Positions 1 through 5,927 of a stretch of DNA of 39,006 nucleotides are shown here, piece by piece (the first letter of the stretch is position 1; each line of letters opens with the position of its first letter). Below the pieces are notes generated by a model. That model made no database searches and was not told where the DNA came from. It saw nothing but the letters and a program-made list of their open reading frames with translations. Position numbers and translations under genes: made by a program. Origin of the DNA: an uncultured Desulfuromonadales bacterium (lineage in GTDB: Bacteria > Desulfobacterota > Desulfuromonadia > Desulfuromonadales > Trichloromonadaceae); the NCBI GenBank assembly GCA_945787465.1, contig CALZIZ010000026.1, positions 1-39,006 on the forward strand. Direction: 5' to 3'.

Positions 1-305
1 TGCCGTTGCACCTGCGCATCGAGGGGCATACCGACAACACGCCGCCGGCAAGCAGCGGCTACACCAACTGGGACATTTCGGTGGACCGGGCAATATCGGT
101 GCTGAAATTTTTCGAGCGGGAAAAACTGGTCAGCCTCGACAAGATGTCCGCTGTCGGTTACGGCTCCCAGCGGCTTTTGACCGACGACCCCGACCCGCGG
201 CAACAGGCCCTGAACCGGCGGGTCGAGTTCGTGCTCGAAACCACCGGCGGGCATCAGGATGAGCTTCCCTATCTGATTGACGCAGGGGATCAGCTACCGT
301 TTTAG
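1..305 (+). CDS. motB: Flagellar motor stator protein MotB, C-terminal fragment
   Basis: This is the 3' end of a gene that starts left of the window; the open frame is read from base 3. About 100 residues are visible and all belong to an OmpA/MotB peptidoglycan-binding domain. Visible marks are GHTDNTP, the NWDISVDRA segment whose Asp and Arg are the usual diaminopimelate-contacting positions, and a closing NRRVEFVL. MotB anchors the proton-driven stator to the cell wall. The transmembrane plug region is outside the window. It lies 30 bases before fliL. Another OmpA-family protein is possible, but the position directly before fliL-fliM favours MotB. Confidence 0.85.
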   Translation, partial: PLHLRIEGHTDNTPPASSGYTNWDISVDRAISVLKFFEREKLVSLDKMSAVGYGSQRLLTDDPDPRQQALNRRVEFVLETTGGHQDELPYLIDAGDQLPF

Positions 306-335
306 ACGACCTGAACTAAAGAAAGAGGCAATACT

Positions 336-851
336 ATGGCAAAAGCAAGCGGTGCGGAAAAAGGCGCAGAAAAGGGCGGCGGCGGAGCCGGAAAGACGAT
401 CATGATTGTCGCCGTGGCCATGCTGCTAAGTGCCGGCGTCGGTGCCGGCGGGTACTTTCTTGGTTCAAGCAAGGCCTCCAGCGCCCCCGCCGTTACGGCT
501 GAAGCGGGAGCGGAACCTGAATCCGGAGGCGGGCTGCCTGAAGATGCGATGGGCTCCATGGTGAAGATGGATAGCTTTATCGTCAACATCCTCGATGATC
601 AGGGCAGTCGTTATCTCAAGGCGACCATTACCCTTGAGCTCTCCAGCGAGGAGGCCGCAGAGGAGATCGGCATACGCGATGCGCAGATTCGCGACGCCAT
701 CCTGCTGCTGATCGGCAGCAAGACTCTGAACGAACTGAGCGACCTTCAGGGCAAGCTGCAGTTGCGTGCCGACCTGGTGGGGCGGATCAACAGTTTCCTG
801 ACCACCGGTAAGGTTCGCAAGATCTACTTTACCGAATTCGTGGTCCAGTAG
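336..851 (+). CDS. fliL: Flagellar basal body-associated protein FliL
   Basis: A 171-residue single-pass inner-membrane protein. A short Gly/Lys-rich cytoplasmic tail is followed by one hydrophobic segment at about residues 21-43 and then a periplasmic domain. The C-terminus VRKIYFTEFVVQ is the typical FliL ending. FliL sits around the stator and supports torque. The ATG at 336 is preceded by an AAAGAGG ribosome-binding site. The gene lies between motB and fliM, the usual place in delta- and gammaproteobacteria. Length and ending fit the family. Confidence 0.93.
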   Translation: MAKASGAEKGAEKGGGGAGKTIMIVAVAMLLSAGVGAGGYFLGSSKASSAPAVTAEAGAEPESGGGLPEDAMGSMVKMDSFIVNILDDQGSRYLKATITLELSSEEAAEEIGIRDAQIRDAILLLIGSKTLNELSDLQGKLQLRADLVGRINSFLTTGKVRKIYFTEFVVQ

Positions 852-862
852 GGGGGCGCTGC

Positions 863-1855
863 TTGGAACGTATACTGTCCCAAGATGAGATTGCCGAACT
901 CCTTTCGGCGGTCAAGGACGGGGAGATCGATACCGAGGCCGAGGTCGCCTCTTCGCCAGATGAATCAAAGCGCGTCGTTTCGCGTCTTGACCTGGTTGTG
1001 TTGCCCGGCTTCGGTCGCTGGAAGATTCCCAACCTCGACATCATCTTCGATGACTTCGGCCGCAACTACGGTATATCGTTGACCAATCGTATGCAGCGCC
1101 CGGTGGGTGTCGAACTTAAATCCATCGACTCGATGGGCTTCAACGAACTGCTCAAGATGATGCCCGAGCACAGCGCCATCGGCGTGTTGACCCTCGATCC
1201 CTTCAAGGCCGGGGGGTTGTTGATTTTCAATTCGGCCCTGGCATTTACCACCCTTGAGTTTCAGCTCGGCGGGGCCCTCGAGGGTAAGGTCAAGACCCTG
1301 CACCGTCCCATGACCTCCATCGAGCAGAACCTGCTCAAGGTGATCATGGAAGACTCGGTGGGCGATCTGCAAAAGGCCTTCAAGCCCCTGGTGCAGATCA
1401 AGCCGGCCCTGGTCAAGATCGAGAACAACCCGCGCCTGGTCAACATCGTTCCAGGCGACTCGGGGGTGCTCACCGTCAAGTTCGTCGTAACCATTGAACA
1501 GCATCAGGGGGAGTTGATGTTGGTCATCCCTCATGTCTCCCTTGAGCCGCTGCGCGAACAACTGCGCGATAGCGTTATCTCTTTGAACTCTCAGCAAAGC
1601 GAGACCTGGCCGAACCTTCTGATGGCGGGGCTTGAGGAGATCGAAACCGATATTTTCGCTCAGGTCGGAGAGGTTGCCCTCAAGGTTCGGGATATTCTCA
1701 ATCTGAAAATCGGCGACATCGTCGATCTGGGCTGTGCCCCCAAGTCCCCGGTGACGGTCAAGGTTGAGGGCCATCCCAAATACCTGGCTACCGTCGGCAC
1801 CAAGGATGGCAACCGGGCCATTAAAATTCTCGGCAAATTTGAACGGAGCAAGTAA
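863..1855 (+). CDS. fliM: Flagellar motor switch protein FliM
   Basis: A 330-residue C-ring protein that binds phosphorylated CheY and sets rotation direction. The extreme N-terminus ERILSQDEIAELLSAV is the CheY-P-binding peptide of FliM. The middle CheC-like domain and a C-terminal SpoA domain (from about residue 245; VALKVRDILNLKIGDIVDL) follow. The start is a TTG at 863, chosen because the CheY-binding peptide begins immediately there and a G-rich Shine-Dalgarno lies just upstream. Its TAA stop overlaps the fliN ATG (TAATG), so the two C-ring subunits are probably translationally coupled. Confidence 0.96.
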   Translation: MERILSQDEIAELLSAVKDGEIDTEAEVASSPDESKRVVSRLDLVVLPGFGRWKIPNLDIIFDDFGRNYGISLTNRMQRPVGVELKSIDSMGFNELLKMMPEHSAIGVLTLDPFKAGGLLIFNSALAFTTLEFQLGGALEGKVKTLHRPMTSIEQNLLKVIMEDSVGDLQKAFKPLVQIKPALVKIENNPRLVNIVPGDSGVLTVKFVVTIEQHQGELMLVIPHVSLEPLREQLRDSVISLNSQQSETWPNLLMAGLEEIETDIFAQVGEVALKVRDILNLKIGDIVDLGCAPKSPVTVKVEGHPKYLATVGTKDGNRAIKILGKFERSK

Positions 1856-2178
1856 TGGACGATACTCAGGCCAATCAGGCAGCGAACCAGCAAGGCGCGC
1901 CGGCCGCCAAGGAGGGTGAAAAAAACCTCGATTTTCTGCTCGACATCCCCCTCAATGTCACCGTCGAGGTCGGTCGCTCCAAGCTTCTGATCAAAGAGCT
2001 GCTGCAGATGCGCGAGGGCAAGGTCATCGAACTGGACAAGCTGGCCGGCGAGCCTCTCGATGTCTACGTCAACTCCCGGCTCATCGCCCGCGGCGAAGCG
2101 GTGCTGGTCAACGAGAAATTCGGCATCCGCCTCACCGACGTGGTCAGCCCCTCGGAGCGTTTGGAAAAACTCGGGTAA
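1855..2178 (+). CDS. fliN: Flagellar motor switch protein FliN
   Basis: A 107-residue C-ring subunit. A variable acidic N-terminus is followed by one SpoA domain from about residue 30 (LLDIPLNVTVEVGRSKL through FGIRLTDVVSP). FliN forms the lower C-ring with FliM and docks the FliH-FliI export complex. The ATG overlaps the fliM stop by one base. The gene ends eight bases before a heptanucleotide repeat array that fills the gap to fliO. Confidence 0.96.
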   Translation: MDDTQANQAANQQGAPAAKEGEKNLDFLLDIPLNVTVEVGRSKLLIKELLQMREGKVIELDKLAGEPLDVYVNSRLIARGEAVLVNEKFGIRLTDVVSPSERLEKLG

Positions 2179-2185
2179 AAAAATC

Positions 2186-2255
2186 GTGATGAGTAATAAG
2201 TGATGAGTGATGAATTCTGAGTAAAGAGTCGCAAATGAGAAATGGCCAGTGACAA
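2186..2255 (+). repeat. Heptad array, fliN-fliO gap
   Basis: Ten consecutive 7-base units read in strict phase: GTGATGA, then GTAATAA, then two more GTGATGA, and increasingly degenerate copies to GTGACAA at 2249-2255. The next base is the A of the fliO ATG. The array fills almost the whole gap, and no clear Shine-Dalgarno for fliO remains. Confidence 0.85.
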
Positions 2256-2657
2256 ATGAATAAACACAAAATGAAAATAATAGTTGCTGCATCCCTTCTA
2301 TGCATGGCCACCCCTGCCTGGGCCGTTGACGCTGCTTCGGCGCCCGGGGGCGACCTGGTCGGGCCGGCGTTTAAGGCTCTGGGGGCCCTGGCGGTGGTTT
2401 TGGGGCTGGTGCTGTTGCTTTACGGGCTGAGCCGGCGGGGTTTCGGTTTTCTGCCCAGCGCCAAGGGCGGCGCCATCGAGGTGGTTGAGATGCGCTCGCT
2501 CGGCCCCAAAAAGGGCCTGTGCCTGGTCAAGGTGCGCGGCGAGGAATTTCTGCTCGGGGTCGGCTCCGATCGCATCGATTTTCTCTCCCGCATCGAGGGC
2601 AAGGCCGAGACCGGTTTCGAGGACTCCCTTAAGGCCGCCATGGGAGAAGAACCATGA
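2256..2657 (+). CDS. fliO: Flagellar export protein FliO
   Basis: A 133-residue membrane protein that helps assemble the FliP ring of the export gate. A cleavable-looking signal segment occupies residues 6-23 (MKIIVAASLLCMATPAWA). One transmembrane helix follows at about residues 40-60, then a small cytoplasmic FliO domain (IEVVEMRSLGPKKGLCLVKV). The start is either the ATG at 2256 or the in-frame ATG at 2271; neither has a convincing ribosome-binding site, because the upstream DNA is a heptad array. The 3' end overlaps fliP by 4 bases (ATGA). Confidence 0.88.
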   Translation: MNKHKMKIIVAASLLCMATPAWAVDAASAPGGDLVGPAFKALGALAVVLGLVLLLYGLSRRGFGFLPSAKGGAIEVVEMRSLGPKKGLCLVKVRGEEFLLGVGSDRIDFLSRIEGKAETGFEDSLKAAMGEEP

Positions 2658-3387
2658 GGTGGCTGCCGGTCATGGTCGCCCTGGTGGGCCTGCTTCCCGG
2701 GCTCGCCCAGGCCCAGGGGCTGCCGACATTGACCGTCGGCATCGGCGAGGCCACCGAGCCGGGGCAGGTCTCGACCACTCTGCAGATTCTCCTGACGCTC
2801 ACCGTGCTGTCGATGGCTCCGGCCATTCTGCTGATGACCACCGGCTTTACCCGCATCGTCATCGTGCTCTCTTTCGTTCGCCAGGCCATGGGCACCCAGC
2901 AGATGCCGCCCAACTGATCATCGGCCTGGCGCTGTTTTTGACCTTTTTCATCATGGCCCCGGTCTACACCCAGGTCAACGAGCAGGCCCTGCAGCCCTAC
3001 CTGCAAAAGCAGATCAACCAGGAGCAGGCCCTCGAAAAAGCGCTGCCGCCGATCCGCGACTTCATGTTCGCCCAGACCCGCGAGAAGGACCTGGAGCTGC
3101 TGATGAACGTCGCCCGCCTCGAGGCTCCCGAGAACCGCGACGACGTGCCGCTGCTCACCCTGATTCCCTCATTCATGCTCTCAGAGCTCAAGCGCGCTTT
3201 CCAGATGGGTTTTCTCATCTACATCCCCTTTCTGGTCATCGACATGGTCGTCGCCTCGGTGCTCATGGCCATGGGCATGATGATGCTGCCGCCACCGATC
3301 ATTTCGCTGCCCTTCAAGCTGCTGCTCTTCGTGCTGGTCGACGGCTGGGATCTGGTCGTCGGATCTTTAGTCCAAAGTTTTTACTAA
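2654..3387 (+). pseudogene. fliP: FliP export-gate gene with a frameshift
   Basis: The first 87 residues (2654-2914) are a normal FliP N-terminus: signal peptide, then SMAPAILLMTTGFTRIVIVLSFVR and the conserved RQAMGTQQMPPN. A TGA follows at 2915-2917. The rest of FliP continues one frame back, from the CTG at 2914 (LIIGLALFLTFFIMAPV) to VVGSLVQSFY, with a stop at 3385-3387. Families read PPNQLIIG here. Adding four bases (CAGC or equivalent) after 2914 restores the frame, the missing Gln and a protein of about 245 residues, the usual FliP length. FliP forms the export-gate pore and is normally essential for flagella. Either it is a real lesion or an assembly error; no slippery heptamer is seen. 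Confidence 0.88.
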
Positions 3388-3468
3388 GGCTCAAGGATCA
3401 AGGAAAAAGGTTAAAGGAAAAGCCTCTAAAGCTTTAAACCTTGAACCTTGCACCTTTAACCTTGTTCC
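3388..3468 (+). repeat. Opposed heptad arrays, fliP-fliQ gap
   Basis: Directly after the fliP stop come five GGNNNAA units (GGCTCAA, GGATCAA, GGAAAAA, GGTTAAA and a variant). A short centre follows, then the complementary type, TTNNNCC (TTGAACC, TTGCACC, TTTAACC, TTGTTCC at 3441-3468). The two halves can pair imperfectly, so the transcript could fold into a long purine-pyrimidine hairpin. Confidence 0.85.
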
Positions 3469-3488
3469 TCAAATCCGAAGGATTTGGT

Positions 3489-3758
3489 ATGACCCCCGAG
3501 TTCGTTATCGATATCGGCCGCAAGGCGGTTGAGCTGGTCCTGATGCTGGGCGCGCCCATGCTGCTGGCGGCGGTGGTGGTCGGCCTGATCATCAGTATCT
3601 TTCAGGCGGCCACCCAGATCAACGAACAGACCATGACCTTTATCCCCAAAATCGTTGCGGTGCTGGTCACCCTGATCCTGTTCGCGCCCTGGATGATCCA
3701 GAAAATGCTCGCCTTCACCAGCAACATCTTGACCTCCATCGCCACGGTGGGTGGCTGA
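3489..3758 (+). CDS. fliQ: Flagellar export protein FliQ
   Basis: An 89-residue two-helix membrane protein of the type III export gate. It has the family pattern MTPEFVIDIGRKAVELVLML with helices at about residues 14-38 and 52-75, and the linking QAATQINEQTMTFIPK motif. The ATG at 3489 is chosen because it gives the usual FliQ length and has GAAGGA at a proper distance. The frame stays open back to 3441, but those codons are repeat DNA. The gene sits between fliP and fliR. Confidence 0.95.
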   Translation: MTPEFVIDIGRKAVELVLMLGAPMLLAAVVVGLIISIFQAATQINEQTMTFIPKIVAVLVTLILFAPWMIQKMLAFTSNILTSIATVGG

Positions 3759-3766
3759 GGCCTCCC

Positions 3767-4543
3767 ATGGATCTTTCGGTCCTGCCGGTCGACCGGTTCG
3801 AATTGTATCTCCTCTGCCTGGCCCGTATCGGGGCGCTGACTGGCTCGCTGCCGATCTACGGCACCGGTACCGCACCTATGCGGGTGCGGGTCGGCCTGGC
3901 GATTTTGCTGAGCCTTTTGATTTTTCCGGTGGTCGAAACAAAACTACCCAACCCGGGCATGGAGCCGATCAACCTCGGGCTGCTGGTGGCCGGCGAAGCG
4001 ATTCTCGGGCTGATGATCGGTTTCACCGCGCGGCTGGTTTTCACCGCGGTGGAGCTCGGCGGTACCATAATCGGTTACCAGATGGGGTTTGCCGCGGCAA
4101 ACGTCTACGATCCGCAGAATCAGCGCCAGGTCTCGCTCATGTCCCAGTTTCAGAACATGATGGCGATGCTGATTTTTCTGGTCCTCGACGTGCACCACCT
4201 GTTCATCGAGGCGATGGTCGCCTCCTACGATTATCTCACCCCCGGGCAGCTTGATCTCTCCGGAGGGGCGGTCCCTTTTCTGATGACCCTGGCCGGCAGC
4301 ATGTTCTCCCTGGGGGTGCAGTTCAGCGCGCCGATCCTTGCCGTGCTCCTTCTCTCCGGCCTGGTGCTGGGGATCATGGCCCGGGTCTTCCCCCAGCTCA
4401 ACGTCTTTCTGCTCTCCTTCCCGCTGAATATCGGCATCTCCTTTCTCGTCATAGGTTTGACACTGAACATGGTCACCTCCCTTCTCAGCCGTGAATTCTA
4501 CGCCCTGCAGGAGCGCATCCTGCACCTGCTCCAGGTCCTCTGA
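3767..4543 (+). CDS. fliR: Flagellar export protein FliR
   Basis: A 258-residue polytopic membrane protein of the export gate that forms the FliP5Q4R1 complex. The N-terminus FELYLLCLARIGALTGSLPIYG and the QMGFAAANVYDPQNQRQVSLMSQF segment are characteristic. Several hydrophobic helices follow, including FLLSFPLNIGISFLVIGLTLN near the C-terminus. The ATG at 3767 follows the fliQ stop after 8 bases. Length is normal for the family, and no damage is seen, unlike its neighbours fliP and flhB. Confidence 0.95.
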   Translation: MDLSVLPVDRFELYLLCLARIGALTGSLPIYGTGTAPMRVRVGLAILLSLLIFPVVETKLPNPGMEPINLGLLVAGEAILGLMIGFTARLVFTAVELGGTIIGYQMGFAAANVYDPQNQRQVSLMSQFQNMMAMLIFLVLDVHHLFIEAMVASYDYLTPGQLDLSGGAVPFLMTLAGSMFSLGVQFSAPILAVLLLSGLVLGIMARVFPQLNVFLLSFPLNIGISFLVIGLTLNMVTSLLSREFYALQERILHLLQVL

Positions 4544-4630
4544 TCCGCTACTTACCTCCCTGCTCGTCAGCTTTTTCAACCCGCGCCGCGTTCTGGGTTG
4601 GTTTTTGCAAAAGCAGGCGAAAGGCTTATG

Positions 4631-4658
4631 GCGAAGGGCGAAGGGCGAAGGGCGAAGG
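4631..4658 (+). repeat. GCGAAGG heptad array
   Basis: Four perfect consecutive copies of GCGAAGG lie in the fliR-flhB gap. They are followed by a REP-like pair and then by a second heptad array. Confidence 0.92.
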
Positions 4659-4674
4659 GGAAAACCCCAAAACC

Positions 4675-4741
4675 TTCGCGAATGAATTCGCTCCTACAGA
4701 AACCCATCCGTGGTCATTGTAGGAGCGGCTTCAGCCGCGAA
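4675..4741 (+). repeat. REP-like inverted pair, copy 1
   Basis: The left half (4675-4698) begins TTCGCG, holds the inner palindrome GCGAATGAATTCGC and ends CTCCTACA. The right half (4718-4741) begins TGTAGGAG, holds GCGGCTTCAGCCGC and ends GCGAA. The halves are inverted copies of one another, and their stem differences are compensatory. A second complete copy occurs at 11390-11465 and a half copy at 16164-16187. Confidence 0.85.
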
Positions 4742-4749
4742 GCTTTTAG

Positions 4750-4798
4750 CCTGAAGCCTGAAGCCTGAAGCCTGAAACCTGAAACCTGAAACCTGGAA
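4750..4798 (+). repeat. CCTGAAR heptad array invading flhB
   Basis: Seven consecutive units: CCTGAAG three times, CCTGAAA three times, then CCTGGAA. The last unit is also the first recognisable flhB coding sequence (CTG GAA GAT, giving LEDFRKKGQV). An in-frame TGA at 4787-4789 lies inside the array, so no reading frame enters flhB from further upstream. Confidence 0.92.
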
Positions 4799-4819
4799 GA
4801 TTTTCGCAAGAAGGGGCAG

Positions 4820-5800
4820 GTGGCCCAGAGCCGCGAGGTGCATACCGCGGTGCTGCTCTCGACCCTGCTGCTGTTCTGGAGCTTTTACGCACCGATTTTC
4901 TGGCGCAACCTCGAGGAGCTGATCACCAGCCTGATGGGCCGGGTGGGCACCCTCGAGATCACCCCCCTGTCGATCATGGACCTGTTTCTGTTTATTGCCG
5001 CCAAGGTGGCGCTGCTGCTCGCACCGTTGCTGCTGCTGGTGCTGGTGGTGGGGTTTTTCTCCAGTTATGCCCAGGTCGGCTGGCTTTTCACTACCAAGCC
5101 GATGGAGCCCGACCTGAACAAGCTCAACCCGATTTCGGGGATGAGTCGGATCATCTCCAAGCGTTCGCTGGTCGAGCTGGTCAAATCCCTGGCCAAGGTG
5201 CTGCTCATCGGGTTGGTCGCCTACAAGACCGTCGAGGGGGAGTTCGAGCAGGGCCTCTACCTGGTCGACATGCCGCCGGTGGAGACGCTGCGCTACCTCG
5301 GAAGGGTGGCCTTCTCGGTGCTGCTTAAGACCAGCGGCATCCTCATCCTGCTGGCGCTGCTCGACTTTTTGTTCGTGCGCTGGGAATTGGAACAGAAAAT
5401 GAAGATGACCAAGCAGGAGCAGAAAGAGGAATACAAGGAGAGCGAAGGCGATCCGCACCTCAAGGGGCGCATCCGTTCGATCCAGACCGAGATGGCCCGC
5501 AAGCGGATGATGGCCGAGGTGCCCCAGGCGGACGTGGTCATCACCAACCCGACCCACCTGTCGGTAGCCATCAGCTACCGCCAGGGAGAGATGGACGCCC
5601 CGGTGATCGTTGCCAAGGGGGCCGATAATGTCGCCATGAAGATTCGCGAGATTGCCCGCGAGCACAAGGTTCCATTGGTGGAAAACAAGCCCGTGGCCCG
5701 GGCCCTCTACCCGGTCGAAGTCGGTCAGGTGGTCCCCGAGGAGATGTTCAAGGCCGTCGCCGAGATCCTGGCGTATGTGTACAGTCTCAAAAAAGCGTGA
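4820..5800 (+). CDS. flhB: Flagellar export switch protein FlhB, 5'-truncated
   Basis: FlhB sets the export substrate switch from rod/hook to filament. From GTG 4820 it has 326 residues; usual length is about 350. The four-helix membrane domain and cytoplasmic domain are intact, including the NPTH autocleavage motif (VVITNPTHLSVAI) and the PLVENKPVARALY region. Family homology begins upstream of the GTG, at codon 4793 (LEDFRKKGQVAQSREV). Before that are only repeat DNA and a stop at 4787, so roughly 15-20 conserved N-terminal residues (the usual EKTEDATPRK-type stretch) are missing. AAGGGG just before GTG 4820 might allow initiation. Whether the product works is uncertain. Confidence 0.88.
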   Translation: MAQSREVHTAVLLSTLLLFWSFYAPIFWRNLEELITSLMGRVGTLEITPLSIMDLFLFIAAKVALLLAPLLLLVLVVGFFSSYAQVGWLFTTKPMEPDLNKLNPISGMSRIISKRSLVELVKSLAKVLLIGLVAYKTVEGEFEQGLYLVDMPPVETLRYLGRVAFSVLLKTSGILILLALLDFLFVRWELEQKMKMTKQEQKEEYKESEGDPHLKGRIRSIQTEMARKRMMAEVPQADVVITNPTHLSVAISYRQGEMDAPVIVAKGADNVAMKIREIAREHKVPLVENKPVARALYPVEVGQVVPEEMFKAVAEILAYVYSLKKA

Positions 5801-5910
5801 TGAGTAATAAGTGATTTGTAATGGGTTAAAGGTAGAAGGTAGAAGGTAGAAGGGTGGTCTTTAGCTCTTTTGTTTTAACTTGTTACACATCACCCATTAC
5901 ACATTACGCC
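5797..5910 (+). repeat. Opposed heptad arrays, flhB-flhA gap
   Basis: The first unit GTGATGA overlaps the flhB TGA stop. It is followed by GTAATAA, GTGATTT, GTAATGG, GTTAAAG and three GTAGAAG copies. After a short pyrimidine-rich centre, the complementary type appears (TTGTTAC, ACATCAC, CCATTAC, ACATTAC) and ends just before the flhA Shine-Dalgarno. Confidence 0.85.
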
Positions 5911-5927
5911 TTTTAGGAGTTAAAAAA

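Noticed and set aside
965-1774. Long minus-strand frame opposite fliM
   Set aside because: It is a codon-bias shadow of a certain gene; similar frames oppose fliR, flhA, flhF, flgG-flgA and others, and none has recognisable domains.
2905-2920. Programmed ribosomal frameshifting in fliP
   Set aside because: A -1 shift would restore the frame, but the local CCG CCC AAC TGA is not a slippery heptamer, and the conserved Gln would still be missing. A 4-base deletion explains both.
3441-3488. N-terminal extension of fliQ
   Set aside because: The frame is open, but the codons are heptad repeat DNA, and ATG 3489 gives the usual 89 residues with a good ribosome-binding site.
4631-4798. CRISPR-like repeats
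   Set aside because: The repeats are contiguous 7-mers without unique spacers, and no cas genes are present.
5880-5927. N-terminal extension of flhA
   Set aside because: These codons fall in the repeat array; TTG 5928 has AGGAG at the right distance.
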